In this document: one piece after another, positions 34,290 to 43,555 of the stretch
How positions within the stretch are numbered: position 1 is the stretch's first letter
Layout: each line of letters opens with the position of its first letter
Source of the DNA: Vibrio marisflavi CECT 7928
Lineage (GTDB): Bacteria > Pseudomonadota > Gammaproteobacteria > Enterobacterales > Vibrionaceae
Assembly (NCBI RefSeq): GCF_921294215.1
Contig: NZ_CAKLDM010000002.1
Location: forward strand, 1,054,001 to 1,118,000
DNA length: 64,000 nt
Direction of reading: 5' to 3'
Translations under genes and position numbers: made by a program
The notes under the pieces: model-generated
Database searches by the model: none
What the model saw: the letters and a program-made list of their open reading frames with translations, nothing else
Told to the model about the DNA's origin: nothing

Positions 34290-36271
34290 TAATTAACCTT
34301 AACTATTGCACCTTTTAGCTCTCCAAGAACGCCACCATCAAATGTACCTTTTAGACCGGATTTAAATTCTGCACTTAGTGAGCCTTCTGCACTTAGGGTC
34401 GTGTCTGCTTTTATGGCTACACTCAGACCTTTTACTGAGTTTGATGTTTGAGCTTCAAGAGCGGTTGTTGCGCCTGAAATTTTGTTGGAAGATGTTGCCT
34501 TACTCTCTACAGTAGTTCCTTGCAAGCTTAGGGCGTTACTGGCTTTAACTGTGATGCTAGTAGCTTCAATTGAAACAGCAGAAGAAGACATGGAGATTTT
34601 GCTAGAGCCGACTTTGAGCTCAATGGAGCTATCTGCTTCTATGGTAATGTTTTTAGCTTTCTCGGTTATATCTTTGCTAGAGGTCAAGGAGTAATTGTCT
34701 TCAGTAGAAATCGCCATCTGTTTGGTAACAGTTTGGCTGTACTCACCTTTGATTGTATCAGTGTGGTTGTTCTCAATTTCTTGAGTTAAGTCTTTGGTGG
34801 CGTGTAAATAAATTAATTCGTTGTCTTTCTTATCGTCGAAGTAAAGCTCATTCGCTAAGCCGTCTAATTTAGTACTCAGTCCTGTCTTGGTTGCGTTTGC
34901 TTCGGCGTAAGGTGGCGCACTTTTACTGTTGTACACACTGCCAGTAATTATTGGCTGATCTGGATCGCCATCAATAAACGCCACCAATACTTCGTGACCA
35001 GCACGCGGAATAAATTGAGCTCCATATCCACTTCCAGCCATCATTTGTGCTACCCGTACGTAACAACTGGTTTTGTCTCCGCTAGCTTCGGTATCCCAAT
35101 GAAACTGAATTCGCACTCGGCCTTGCTCATCTTGGTTGATGTCACCGGCTGTGGAGCCTGCCACTAGAGCACTTTGTAAACCATGAACTTTTTGCTTTGG
35201 CAGGACTTCGGGATAGTGCGGTGTCGATGTTGAGATAAGCTCGACTTCACTACTACATGTATTGTCAGCATTGTACTGTGTGTGCATCTTGACCACCAAA
35301 AAGTCTCCGAGCTGAGATTTGTCTAGGTGGCTATTTAAGGAAAAAGTCGTACCTACAAAAAAGTAGTCATTTTCTGAAGTTGCAGCGACTTGGCTATAGC
35401 ATTGCTCTATCTGGGCAATTCTTCGCTTGACTAAGTTGCTGGCTAAATCAGAGGTATCACCGACTATACCTAAAGTGGGGTAATGAACAGAAGCGAGTTT
35501 TGAGTTATTGCCAACAGAGTTGCTAGATTTACTAGCCTTACTGGAAACTAGTTTTGTTTGCGAGTAATCATAAGCACTCAGCTCAATACTCACACCGTGA
35601 AAGTCAGAAGTTGGCATCCATTTTTCGATGATTGGGTTAGAGCCCGTACGTGTCTCTGTCATGTCAAATTTTGATATGTCAGATTTGCTAAAGGGGTTTT
35701 GTGCATCTTGCAAAACAAGCGTGTGGTCACCATCGCTGTGCTCGAAGTAGTAATGGATTCCTTCTTCTGAAAGAAGCCGAGATACAAAGTCATAGTCCGA
35801 CTCGTTGTATTGAAGGCAGTATTCTCTTTTTGTAGAAGGGAGGCTATTTACTTTGAATGAACCGCTAAACCCTGTAGAGGAAAAGATATCAGACACAATA
35901 TCCTTGGTTGACTGAGTTTGGTATACGCGGAAAGAATGAGTATGTTTAAGTAACCAAAACCAAGGTCTCATTGTCACTTCATAGCTAGTATACTGTAATG
36001 ACTCATCCAGTCCGACTTGACGGATATTCGTAATTATACCGTTGTAGCTTCGTGTTAACTTGAGGCTACCAGATTCATTGTCATATCGATTAACAGTTAA
36101 CTTTTGCCCGATTTGAGAGCTGATTTCGAAAGAGCTTGATACAAGAGTAAGAACTATTTTAAAAGGTTTAGACAGCTCTTCAGTGACAGAGAAATCAGTC
36201 ACGCGGTGCTCTTTGCTTTTGTAGTCTTTGGCAGAAATAGAACTGGCTGAAGCGGAAAACTGATCAGACAT
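34289..36271 (-). CDS. vgrG: T6SS spike protein VgrG
   Basis: A 660-residue VgrG. The N-terminal gp27-like domain (about 1-350) includes the YCLQYNESDYDFVSRLLSEE signature, and the gp5 OB-fold contains DEQGRVRIQFHWD and QMMAGSGYGAQFIPRAGHEV. The C-terminal part (about 480-650) is a repetitive Ser/Thr/Val-rich needle (repeats such as SSAVSIEATSITVKAS) with no enzymatic extension. Its final base overlaps the accessory gene start. It heads a separate vgrG-accessory-PAAR transcription unit, divergent from prpB. Confidence 0.95.
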   Translation of the reverse strand: MSDQFSASASSISAKDYKSKEHRVTDFSVTEELSKPFKIVLTLVSSSFEISSQIGQKLTVNRYDNESGSLKLTRSYNGIITNIRQVGLDESLQYTSYEVTMRPWFWLLKHTHSFRVYQTQSTKDIVSDIFSSTGFSGSFKVNSLPSTKREYCLQYNESDYDFVSRLLSEEGIHYYFEHSDGDHTLVLQDAQNPFSKSDISKFDMTETRTGSNPIIEKWMPTSDFHGVSIELSAYDYSQTKLVSSKASKSSNSVGNNSKLASVHYPTLGIVGDTSDLASNLVKRRIAQIEQCYSQVAATSENDYFFVGTTFSLNSHLDKSQLGDFLVVKMHTQYNADNTCSSEVELISTSTPHYPEVLPKQKVHGLQSALVAGSTAGDINQDEQGRVRIQFHWDTEASGDKTSCYVRVAQMMAGSGYGAQFIPRAGHEVLVAFIDGDPDQPIITGSVYNSKSAPPYAEANATKTGLSTKLDGLANELYFDDKKDNELIYLHATKDLTQEIENNHTDTIKGEYSQTVTKQMAISTEDNYSLTSSKDITEKAKNITIEADSSIELKVGSSKISMSSSAVSIEATSITVKASNALSLQGTTVESKATSSNKISGATTALEAQTSNSVKGLSVAIKADTTLSAEGSLSAEFKSGLKGTFDGGVLGELKGAIVKVN

Positions 36272-36639
36272 ACATATATCCTAGTTATTGTATTTATACC
36301 CGTTTTAGCATATCTAGGGTATGGCACTGAAAATACTTTCTTAACGAGTTTGGCTCATTGAATAAGTAAAAATGCTTGTGACTTTAACGCGTTAACTTGA
36401 CTTAATTATAGTAACGTAAATCATTTTATTAACCGCAATGTAAGTTTGCGGTTTTTAAAGTCAATTTGTGTGATGTGGTATACAAATCTACCTGTAAACA
36501 CTTTACCAATCGAATAGTGAGAATACATAGATTGCAATGCAGCCTATATCCATTCAATGTATCTTTGCTCGAAAGAGTCGCGGTTAGGAAGTTTATGTAT
36601 AAGCTTATGTCATCATATGTTAATTGAAGGGGTTACGAC
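36272..36639. other. Divergent vgrG/prpB regulatory region
   Basis: 368 bp without a supported gene. A plausible plus-strand promoter (TTAACG, 17 bp, TATAGT) ends near 36412, followed by a terminator-like hairpin at 36431-36456. The remaining sequence to prpB is about 180 bp and includes AAGGGG seven bases before the prpB ATG. I see no GntR-type or PrpR-type regulator gene, nor a clear sigma-54 promoter. Confidence 0.4.
36431..36456 (+). terminator. Terminator-like hairpin upstream of prpB
   Basis: AACCGCAA and TTGCGGTT form an 8-bp stem with a seven-base loop, followed on the plus strand by TTT. No plus-strand gene ends here. It may end a short RNA, or act as an attenuator in a prpB leader read from a promoter near 36382-36412. 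Confidence 0.45.
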
Positions 36640-37533
36640 ATGGAACTCAGTCCCGGCAGAAAATTCACATTGGAAGTCGCGAAGAATGATTTACTTCAAA
36701 TAGTTGGTACGGTTAACGCGTATTGCGCGATGATGGCCAAAAATGTGGGCCACAAAGCGATTTATCTTTCTGGTGGTGGAGTAGCCAACGCTTCGTTTGG
36801 ATTACCTGACCTCGGAATCACAACTCTCAATGATGTTCTATCAGACGTAAACCGTATAACAAATGCCTGTGATTTACCCTTGCTTGTTGATATCGATACA
36901 GGGTTTGGCGGTGCATTTAGCATTGCTAGAACAATTAAAGAGATGGAAAAATCTGGTGTTGCTGCTGTTCATATTGAAGACCAAGTAAGCCAGAAGCGTT
37001 GTGGTCACAGGCCGAACAAAGAATTAGTCACAAAATTGGAAATGGTCGATCGAGTTAAGGCAGCAGTTGACGCTCGTGTTGACGAGGACTTTGTCATTAT
37101 GGCGAGAACCGATGCCCTAGCCGTAGAAGGTTTCGATAAAGCTATCGAAAGAGCTGCGGCGTATGTGGCAGCTGGGGCGGATATGTTATTTCCTGAAGCG
37201 ATGACCTCTCTGGAGCAATACCGAGCTTTTTCGCAACAAATCGATTCTGCTATTGGGCGTCATATTCCAATACTCGCAAACATAACAGAATTTGGTCAAA
37301 CACCTTTATATGATCGTCAAGAGCTCATTTCTTGTGGCGTGAATATGGCACTGTATCCGCTTAGTGCTTTTCGAGCTATGAATAAAGCGGCGGAAAATGT
37401 CTACCAGAAGCTCTTGGAATCAGGCTCGCAGCAGCAAGTTTTATCGGAGATGCAAACTCGAGAAGAGTTATACACGCACCTCGATTACCATCAATATGAA
37501 CTCAAGTTAGACAACTTGTTTTCTTCTAAGTAG
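36640..37533 (+). CDS. prpB: 2-methylisocitrate lyase PrpB
   Basis: Cleaves 2-methylisocitrate to pyruvate and succinate, the last step of the methylcitrate cycle for propionate. The 297-residue protein has the isocitrate-lyase/PEP-mutase barrel; the catalytic loop is [12 protein letters not shown] (about 121-132, with the nucleophilic Cys), and DIDTGFGG (about 88-95) binds Mg. The start ATG follows AAGGGG. It is the first gene of prpB-prpC-prpD, 56 bp before prpC. Confidence 0.95.
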   Translation: MELSPGRKFTLEVAKNDLLQIVGTVNAYCAMMAKNVGHKAIYLSGGGVANASFGLPDLGITTLNDVLSDVNRITNACDLPLLVDIDTGFGGAFSIARTIKEMEKSGVAAVHIEDQVSQKRCGHRPNKELVTKLEMVDRVKAAVDARVDEDFVIMARTDALAVEGFDKAIERAAAYVAAGADMLFPEAMTSLEQYRAFSQQIDSAIGRHIPILANITEFGQTPLYDRQELISCGVNMALYPLSAFRAMNKAAENVYQKLLESGSQQQVLSEMQTREELYTHLDYHQYELKLDNLFSSK

Positions 37534-37589
37534 TAGCGAAACACAACAATAACTCAAGACCAATTAACTTCTACACCGAGGAGTTTTAC

Positions 37590-38714
37590 ATGGAAAAAGA
37601 GCACCAAAGTACCGGACTTAGAGGTCAAACTGCAGGCACAACAGAACTTTGTACCGTTGGCAAAGCTGGAACAGGGTTGACCTATAGAGGATATGATATC
37701 CTTGATTTGGCAGAGAACGCAGAGTTCGAAGAGGTTGCATATCTTTTATTGCGTGGGTATTTGCCAAATGTTTCTGAACTAAAGCAATTCAAGCAAAATT
37801 TGAAATCACATAGAGGATTGCCCGATGTCCTCGTGACTGTACTGGAAAATATACCAGCCGACGCACACCCAATGGATGTGCTAAGAACATCCTGCTCTGT
37901 GTTAGGCAACTTGGAGCAAGAACACGAATTCTCAAAGCAAGTTGATCATGCGGAAAAAATGCTCTCTGTATTTCCAGCAGCTGTTTGTTATTGGTATCGC
38001 TTTAGCCACGACGGTGTGCGTATTAAGACTGATGATCAGTCTGAGGAAGGCATCGCTGGATACTTTTTGTCGATGTTAGGGGATAAGAAGCCTTCAGAAA
38101 TGTTTAAGCAAGTAATGAATTGCTCATTAATCTTGTACGCCGAACATGAGTTTAATGCTTCTACGTTTGCAGCCAGAGTTTGTGCTTCGACACTTTCAGA
38201 TATTCATTCGTGCGTTACCGCTGCAATTGGTACTTTGAGAGGGAATCTACATGGTGGCGCAAATGAAGCTGCGATGGAAATGATCCAAGATTGGCAGAGT
38301 CCTGATGAAGCAGAAAAAAATATCCTAGATATGTTGTCGAAAAAAGAAAAGATAATGGGTTTTGGTCACGCGATCTACAAGGAGTTTGACCCGAGGAATG
38401 ATGTAATCAAGCAGTGGTCGGAGAAACTGGCGAATCATGTCGGTGACAAACGTCTATATGCGGTATCCGAACGAGTCGAAGCGGTGATGAAAAGGGAAAA
38501 AGGACTATTTTGTAATGCGGACTTTTTCCATGCTTCTGCTTATCATTTTATGGATATTCCCACTAAATTATTTACACCAATATTTGTCATGAGTCGAGTT
38601 ACTGGCTGGACGGCGCACATTTTCGAGCAACGCGCAAACAACCGAATTATACGCCCAAGTGCGGAATATATCGGCCCTGAATTGCAATCTTGGGTTCCAA
38701 TTGAAAAACGATAG
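37590..38714 (+). CDS. prpC: 2-methylcitrate synthase PrpC
   Basis: Condenses propionyl-CoA with oxaloacetate to 2-methylcitrate. A 374-residue citrate-synthase-family protein with the catalytic His in GNLHGGANEAAME, the second in GFGHAIYKEFDPRN and the Asp in FCNADFFHASAYHFM. The 2-methylcitrate rather than citrate synthase identity rests on length and operon context. GAGGAG lies seven bases before the ATG. It is followed 26 bp later by prpD. Confidence 0.94.
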   Translation: MEKEHQSTGLRGQTAGTTELCTVGKAGTGLTYRGYDILDLAENAEFEEVAYLLLRGYLPNVSELKQFKQNLKSHRGLPDVLVTVLENIPADAHPMDVLRTSCSVLGNLEQEHEFSKQVDHAEKMLSVFPAAVCYWYRFSHDGVRIKTDDQSEEGIAGYFLSMLGDKKPSEMFKQVMNCSLILYAEHEFNASTFAARVCASTLSDIHSCVTAAIGTLRGNLHGGANEAAMEMIQDWQSPDEAEKNILDMLSKKEKIMGFGHAIYKEFDPRNDVIKQWSEKLANHVGDKRLYAVSERVEAVMKREKGLFCNADFFHASAYHFMDIPTKLFTPIFVMSRVTGWTAHIFEQRANNRIIRPSAEYIGPELQSWVPIEKR

Positions 38715-38740
38715 CGGTTTAAAACTATAAGGATAAGTCA

Positions 38741-40192
38741 ATGAGCCAAAATGTTGATATGAACGTTCGTCCATCTCCAGATCAAGTACTTGTCGATATT
38801 GCGGATTACGTAATGGATAGTGAGATCTGCTCGGCTGAAGCATTTGATACTGCGAGAAACTGCCTTATTGATGCGTTGGGTTGTGGAGTCTTGGCACTTA
38901 AGTTCCCAGAGTGTACGAAGCATTTGGGGCCTTTAGTTCCAGGGGTGATTACAGAGAATGGGTGCCGTGTGCCGGGAACTAGCTATAAATTAGACCCCGT
39001 GACAGGGGCTTTCAATATCGGTTGCTTAGTTCGTTGGCTTGACTTTAACGATACATGGCTCGCAGCTGAATGGGGGCACCCCTCTGACAACTTAGGTGCG
39101 ATATTAGCTGTGGCAGACTATCTTAGCCAAATAGCGGTATCTAATAACAAAGAGCCATTGACGATGAGAGACGTTCTCATTGCGATGATAAAAGCTTATG
39201 AAATACAGGGTGTTTTAGCACTTGAAAATAGTTATAACCGGGTAGGGCTTGACCACGTATTGCTGGTGCGTGTTGCTTCAGTTGCCGTAGTGACAAAAAT
39301 GTTAGGCGGTAGTCGCTCGCAAGTTGTTGATGCGCTATCTCAAGCATGGGTAGATGGATGCTCATTACGGACCTATAGACATGCCCCGAATGCGGGTTCA
39401 CGCAAATCTTGGGCTGCAGGGGATGCAACCTCAAGAGCTGTACGGCTTGCGTTAATTACCCTAAAAGGAGAAATGGGTATTCCTTCCGTCCTTTCTGCTG
39501 AGAAGTGGGGCTTCTATGATGTTCAATTTAAGGGCAAGAGGTTTGAAATTAATCGCCCTTATTCAAGCTACGTTATGGAAAACATTTTGCTTAAGATCTC
39601 TTTCCCTGCTGAATTTCATGCCCAAACAGCAGTAGAGTGTGCTGTCAAGTTGCATAGCCAGGTTAAAGAAAGATTGCATGATATTCAGAAAATTGTAATC
39701 AAGACACATGAGTCCGCGATTCGTATTATTTCAAAAAAGGGAATGCTTGCGAACCCAGCAGATAGAGACCATTGCTTACAATACATGGTTGCCGTCCCTC
39801 TTATAACAGGTGGCCTAACTGCAGATCACTATGAAGACAGCTTTCATTTAAACCAGCCAATGATTGATGAGCTAAGAGATAAAATGGAAGTGCTTGAGGA
39901 GCCGCGGTTTACTCGTGAATATCTTGAGCAGGACAAAAGGTCGATTGCGAACTCGCTGCAGATCTTCTTTACTGACGGCACATCGACAGATGAAGTCTGT
40001 GTTGAATATCCTATTGGTCATAGGAGAAGAAGGGCCGAAGGCATTCCTGTGCTTGAAGCGAAGTTGGAGCACAACCTTGCTACTCTATTTTCTGATGAAA
40101 AAGTGGAACGCATTATGAGTGTATGTAAGAATCACCAAGAGTTTGAGCATATGCCCGTAAATGAGTTTATGGCTATGTTAGAAAATAAATAA
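38741..40192 (+). CDS. prpD: 2-methylcitrate dehydratase PrpD
   Basis: Dehydrates 2-methylcitrate to 2-methyl-cis-aconitate. A 483-residue MmgE/PrpD-family protein of full length; [20 protein letters not shown] (about 99-118) contains the active-site region, and [20 protein letters not shown] is conserved. Many vibrios instead carry acnD and prpF at this position, so this operon uses the cofactor-independent PrpD route. No prpE (propionyl-CoA synthetase) follows. Confidence 0.94.
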   Translation: MSQNVDMNVRPSPDQVLVDIADYVMDSEICSAEAFDTARNCLIDALGCGVLALKFPECTKHLGPLVPGVITENGCRVPGTSYKLDPVTGAFNIGCLVRWLDFNDTWLAAEWGHPSDNLGAILAVADYLSQIAVSNNKEPLTMRDVLIAMIKAYEIQGVLALENSYNRVGLDHVLLVRVASVAVVTKMLGGSRSQVVDALSQAWVDGCSLRTYRHAPNAGSRKSWAAGDATSRAVRLALITLKGEMGIPSVLSAEKWGFYDVQFKGKRFEINRPYSSYVMENILLKISFPAEFHAQTAVECAVKLHSQVKERLHDIQKIVIKTHESAIRIISKKGMLANPADRDHCLQYMVAVPLITGGLTADHYEDSFHLNQPMIDELRDKMEVLEEPRFTREYLEQDKRSIANSLQIFFTDGTSTDEVCVEYPIGHRRRRAEGIPVLEAKLEHNLATLFSDEKVERIMSVCKNHQEFEHMPVNEFMAMLENK

Positions 40193-40206
40193 AGAGCCTA
40201 ATTCGA

Positions 40207-40677
40207 ATGACATTGACTATTGCTCCTGCACAACCTTCAGACCTGACACAATTGAATACGTTAATGTATGAGTTGCATCAGGAGCATCATGAGCAATGCC
40301 CAGAGCACTTTAAACCTGCTGATGAAGTGGCGAAAAGTAAAGATATCGCTTCTTACTTAAATACACCTGAAAGGCTTGTATATGTTGCTAAAGAAGGTGA
40401 ACTTATCATCGGGTTCATCACAGGCCACTTTTGTGAGTTGGTATCAGAAGTTAGCCAACCGGTGCAGATGGGCAGTATTGATGAGTTATACGTGAAGACG
40501 GAATATCGCCAGCTAGGGGCAGCTAAATCTTTAGTCGCTAAACTTGAACGTAGCTTCGAAGATTATGGTGTAAAGCAAGTTTTCGTAGAAGTGTGGGAGT
40601 TCAATAAGCCAGCTCAGAACTTTTACCAAAGTCAGCTATTTTCTAGTCATATACATTGGTTGAGAAAAGCGCTCTGA
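40207..40677 (+). CDS. GNAT-family N-acetyltransferase
   Basis: A 156-residue GNAT acetyltransferase that starts 14 bp after prpD and ends at the operon's terminator, so it is probably co-transcribed. The acetyl-CoA motif is partly degenerate: VKTEYRQLGAAKSLVAKLE (about 98-116) keeps R/Q-x-x-G-x-A. The C-terminal NKPAQNFYQ block is clear. Some propionate and acetate pathways are controlled by lysine acetylation of acyl-CoA enzymes; a link here is only suggested by position. Confidence 0.78.
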   Translation: MTLTIAPAQPSDLTQLNTLMYELHQEHHEQCPEHFKPADEVAKSKDIASYLNTPERLVYVAKEGELIIGFITGHFCELVSEVSQPVQMGSIDELYVKTEYRQLGAAKSLVAKLERSFEDYGVKQVFVEVWEFNKPAQNFYQSQLFSSHIHWLRKAL

Positions 40678-40709
40678 CGTTATTTGATTGATCGTCGAAA
40701 GCGCCTTTT
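40669..40709 (+). terminator. Probable bidirectional terminator (prp operon / yidA)
   Basis: GCGCT...GACG pairs with CGTC...AGCGC around a 13-base loop, overlapping the acetyltransferase stop. CTTTTC follows on the plus strand and TTTTC on the minus strand, between convergent genes. Confidence 0.5.
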
Positions 40710-40731
40710 CTATTTTATTCACTTTACAAGA

Positions 40732-41535
40732 TTACAGCACGTATTTTTCGATGATCTCTGCAACACCTTCTTGTTCATTGGATAGTGTAATTTTATCAGC
40801 TACAGCTTTGGTTGATTCCATAGCATTTCCCATAGCGACGCCCAAGCCAGCGAGTTCAATCATATGATTGTCATTTTCAGCATCTCCGATTGCTATCATT
40901 TCACTAAGTTTTATGCCTGAATGTTGTGAAATCGCTTCTAGCGCATGTCCTTTACTACTCTTGGGGTTTAAAAACTCTAGAAAGTGTGGGGAACTTCGGA
41001 CTACATTAAATTGTTCTTTGAGGTGTTCTGGCACTAGAGGAATAGCTTTAGACAGCTTCGCTTCTTCTTCAACCACCATTGCTTTAATTACGGGATGGCC
41101 ATCTGTTAGAGTGTCAAAGTTAAACTCAGTCACCGAAATGTCATTTACTGTAGCTTCTAGCTGGGTATAAGGGTTTGCTTTTGGTGTGATGACGCCATGA
41201 AGAGTACTGAATGCGTGGCAATGTAATGAAAGTTGTTTCGCGAGAGAATGAATAGCCTTCGCGCTTTTACCATCCAGTGTTTGTTGATAAATGTTGCTAT
41301 TTGACCCTAACTCATTGACCATGCTTCCGTTGAAATACGCTACGTATTCATTGTCTCCTCCAATTCCTAACTCGTTTAAAAACGAGTCCATTCCTTCCAA
41401 AGGGCGACCTGAAGCAAGGACTATTTTTACGCCTTTTTCGCGTGCTTTGACAATGGCTTGTTTGGTTCTAGGGGTAATTTCTTTGCTTGAGTTGAGTAGT
41501 GTGCCATCCATGTCGAGGGCGACTAGCTTATACAT
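40732..41535 (-). CDS. yidA: Sugar-phosphatase YidA (Cof-type HAD)
   Basis: A 267-residue Cof-type HAD hydrolase that dephosphorylates sugar phosphates and similar small substrates. Motif I is DMDGTLLNS (8-16), motif II is in VLASGRP, motif III Lys in SKGHALEAIS and motif IV GDAENDNHMI. The type IIB cap lies between motifs II and III. It resembles E. coli YidA closely along its length. It is a single gene between convergent and divergent neighbours. Confidence 0.85.
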   Translation of the reverse strand: MYKLVALDMDGTLLNSSKEITPRTKQAIVKAREKGVKIVLASGRPLEGMDSFLNELGIGGDNEYVAYFNGSMVNELGSNSNIYQQTLDGKSAKAIHSLAKQLSLHCHAFSTLHGVITPKANPYTQLEATVNDISVTEFNFDTLTDGHPVIKAMVVEEEAKLSKAIPLVPEHLKEQFNVVRSSPHFLEFLNPKSSKGHALEAISQHSGIKLSEMIAIGDAENDNHMIELAGLGVAMGNAMESTKAVADKITLSNEQEGVAEIIEKYVL

Positions 41536-41618
41536 AACTTCTCCAATAAAAATAAACGGGAAAACAGAGCCTACTAATTATCGAGTTTAATGATTTTAAA
41601 AACATTGAACAGATTAAT

Positions 41619-41647
41619 TTGACCTGCAGTGCCGACTCATTTAATGT
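41619..41647 (+). promoter_or_regulatory. Sigma-70-type promoter of queE-queC
   Basis: TTGACC and TAATGT are separated by exactly 17 bp, with transcription expected to begin near 41654, leaving a leader of about 37 bases before the queE start. I saw no convincing preQ1 aptamer in the short leader. Confidence 0.65.
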
Positions 41648-41690
41648 CACGGTTCTCAAAATAATATATGTGATTAGGATCGGCTCCAAA

Positions 41691-42359
41691 TTGTATAAGA
41701 TTAATGAAATGTTTCAGACTATTCAGGGAGAAGGCGTGTTTACAGGCGTTCCTTCGGTATTCGTGCGCTTGCAAGGTTGCCCGGTTGGGTGTGCTTGGTG
41801 TGATACGAAGCATACTTGGGATGCAGAGCCCAAAGACAATGTAGAGTTTGAAAAAGTCTTAAACAAAAATGAAGATTCCCCTTCATGGTCCAGTGTATCG
41901 GCTCAAGACATCGTCAACGCATACTCAGCGGCCGGTTATACAGCGAAACATATCGTAATTACAGGTGGTGAACCTTGTACATATGACCTTACTGCTTTGA
42001 CGGAAGCATTTGAGGCAATTGACTGTCGCTGCCAGATCGAAACAAGTGGTACGTCTGAGGTTTTAGCTACCGCTAGTACATGGGTGACAGTGTCACCAAA
42101 AGTGGCAATGAAAGGTAAACTACCTGTATTGAATGCTGCACTAGAGCGAGCAAATGAAATCAAACATCCGGTTGCTACTGATAAAGATATTGAGCAACTT
42201 GACGAACTATTGTCTAGAGTCGAGTTAGAAGATAGCGTTGAAATCACTTTACAGCCTATCAGCCAAAAAGATCGAGCGACCAGTTTGTGCATTCAGACAT
42301 GTATTGAAAGAAACTGGCGCTTATCTATACAAACACACAAATATTTAAATATTGCTTAG
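41691..42359 (+). CDS. queE: 7-carboxy-7-deazaguanine synthase QueE
   Basis: A radical-SAM enzyme that makes 7-carboxy-7-deazaguanine, an early step towards queuosine. The cluster-binding cysteines are in [16 protein letters not shown] (CxxxCxxC). The start is a TTG: it gives [15 protein letters not shown], the family N-terminus, has TTAGGAT eleven bases upstream, and any earlier start would fall in or before the promoter. The 222-residue length is normal. It is followed directly by queC, whose ribosome-binding site overlaps the queE stop. Confidence 0.94.
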   Translation: MYKINEMFQTIQGEGVFTGVPSVFVRLQGCPVGCAWCDTKHTWDAEPKDNVEFEKVLNKNEDSPSWSSVSAQDIVNAYSAAGYTAKHIVITGGEPCTYDLTALTEAFEAIDCRCQIETSGTSEVLATASTWVTVSPKVAMKGKLPVLNAALERANEIKHPVATDKDIEQLDELLSRVELEDSVEITLQPISQKDRATSLCIQTCIERNWRLSIQTHKYLNIA

Positions 42360-42369
42360 GAACAGTGTA

Positions 42370-43068
42370 ATGAATAAAGCGGTTGTCGTGTTTAGTGGAG
42401 GACAAGACTCTACGACGTGCCTTGTTAAGGCTCTGGATGAATATGATGAAGTCCATGCAATCACGTTTGATTATGGCCAGCGCCATAAACTAGAGATAGA
42501 AGTTGCGAAAAGTATCGCGGTAGAACTTGGTGTGTCTGCGCATAAAATTATGGACGTCAATATGCTAGGTGAGCTTGCCGCAAGCTCATTGACAAGAGAC
42601 AACATAGAAGTTTCTCACGAGCTACAAGAAAATGGATTTTTAAATACATTTGTGCCTGGGCGAAATATCATGTTTCTCACGTTGGCGGGAATCTACGCTT
42701 ATCAAATTGGCGCAGATACTGTTATCACAGGTGTGTGCGAAACCGACTTTTCAGGTTATCCAGATTGCAGAGATGAGTTCGTTAAAGCAATGAATACTGC
42801 TCTTGTTCTTGGTATGGATAAGCAATTAAAGATTGAAACTCCACTTATGTGGCTAGATAAAGCCGAAACTTGGGCCTTAGCTGATCAGTATCAAGCTCTT
42901 TCTTATGTTCGTGAAAAAACGCTAACTTGTTACAACGGAGTGGTTGGTGATGGTTGCGGAGAGTGTCCGGCATGTTTGCTAAGAAAAGCAGGGTTGGACA
43001 ACTTTGTAAACAATAGAGAATCTGTACTAGAACAGGTTAAGAAAAAGCAGCAAAGTGGTTCGGTTTAG
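42370..43068 (+). CDS. queC: 7-cyano-7-deazaguanine synthase QueC
   Basis: Converts 7-carboxy-7-deazaguanine to preQ0 with ATP and ammonia. A 232-residue enzyme with the PP-loop [10 protein letters not shown] (about 8-17) and the zinc site [13 protein letters not shown] near the C-terminus. The ATG at 42370 is preferred over a TTG at 42352 because AGGA lies upstream at suitable spacing and it matches the family start. It forms an operon with queE that ends at a strong terminator. Confidence 0.95.
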   Translation: MNKAVVVFSGGQDSTTCLVKALDEYDEVHAITFDYGQRHKLEIEVAKSIAVELGVSAHKIMDVNMLGELAASSLTRDNIEVSHELQENGFLNTFVPGRNIMFLTLAGIYAYQIGADTVITGVCETDFSGYPDCRDEFVKAMNTALVLGMDKQLKIETPLMWLDKAETWALADQYQALSYVREKTLTCYNGVVGDGCGECPACLLRKAGLDNFVNNRESVLEQVKKKQQSGSV

Positions 43069-43098
43069 GCTTAAACTATTCTGCTAAAAAGAAATATC

Positions 43099-43122
43099 GT
43101 GGCGCTGAAAAGCGCCACTTTT
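43099..43122 (+). terminator. Rho-independent terminator of queE-queC
   Basis: GTGGCGCT and AGCGCCAC form an 8-bp GC-rich stem around GAAA, followed by TTTT. It lies about 30 bp after the queC stop; the minus-strand side is only weakly T-rich, and the gene there (DUF2750) is convergent. Confidence 0.85.
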
Positions 43123-43141
43123 GATTGTAAACCTAATCTAA

Positions 43142-43495
43142 CTAGTTAGCGTATAGCTTAGCTAGTTCTTCAGGTTCTACTTCTTTTCCATCAAGCTGTG
43201 CGTTCCAGTTTGTACCGATAAGAACGCCATCTTCGGCTAAAGTCAGTAGCCAATCCTCTACAAAAATATCTAATGGGATCTCTAGCACTTCAAACTCATC
43301 CCACTCTTCTACAGCGTGCATTGAAGCATCTTCTTTAGAAGACCAAAATGGCATGACTTCGCTGTTCTCAAACTCAGTGGATTCGCATGAAAGCCAACCA
43401 TCTTCGTTTTTTAGTCCCCAAACTAATTGGCTAGACTTAGTATCGGCAACAAACAATTCTAAATTTGCTTGGATATCGTCAGTAAGTTTACTCAT
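43142..43495 (-). CDS. DUF2750 family protein
   Basis: A 117-residue acidic, soluble protein of the DUF2750 family, function unknown. The family pattern VWGLKNEDGWLSCESTE and PFWSSKEDASMHAVEEW is present, with a C-terminal FVEDWLLTLAEDGVLIGTNW. No membrane segment or catalytic motif is visible. It is a single gene, convergent with queC. Confidence 0.85.
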   Translation of the reverse strand: MSKLTDDIQANLELFVADTKSSQLVWGLKNEDGWLSCESTEFENSEVMPFWSSKEDASMHAVEEWDEFEVLEIPLDIFVEDWLLTLAEDGVLIGTNWNAQLDGKEVEPEELAKLYAN

Positions 43496-43555
43496 GAAGT
43501 GTCTCTTTATTCGCTGATATAATTTAAACAGTAGCAGTACTGGTATACAAAAACA

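Noticed and set aside
41654..41690. preQ1 riboswitch before queE
   Set aside because: The leader is only about 37 bases and I could not form the H-type pseudoknot.
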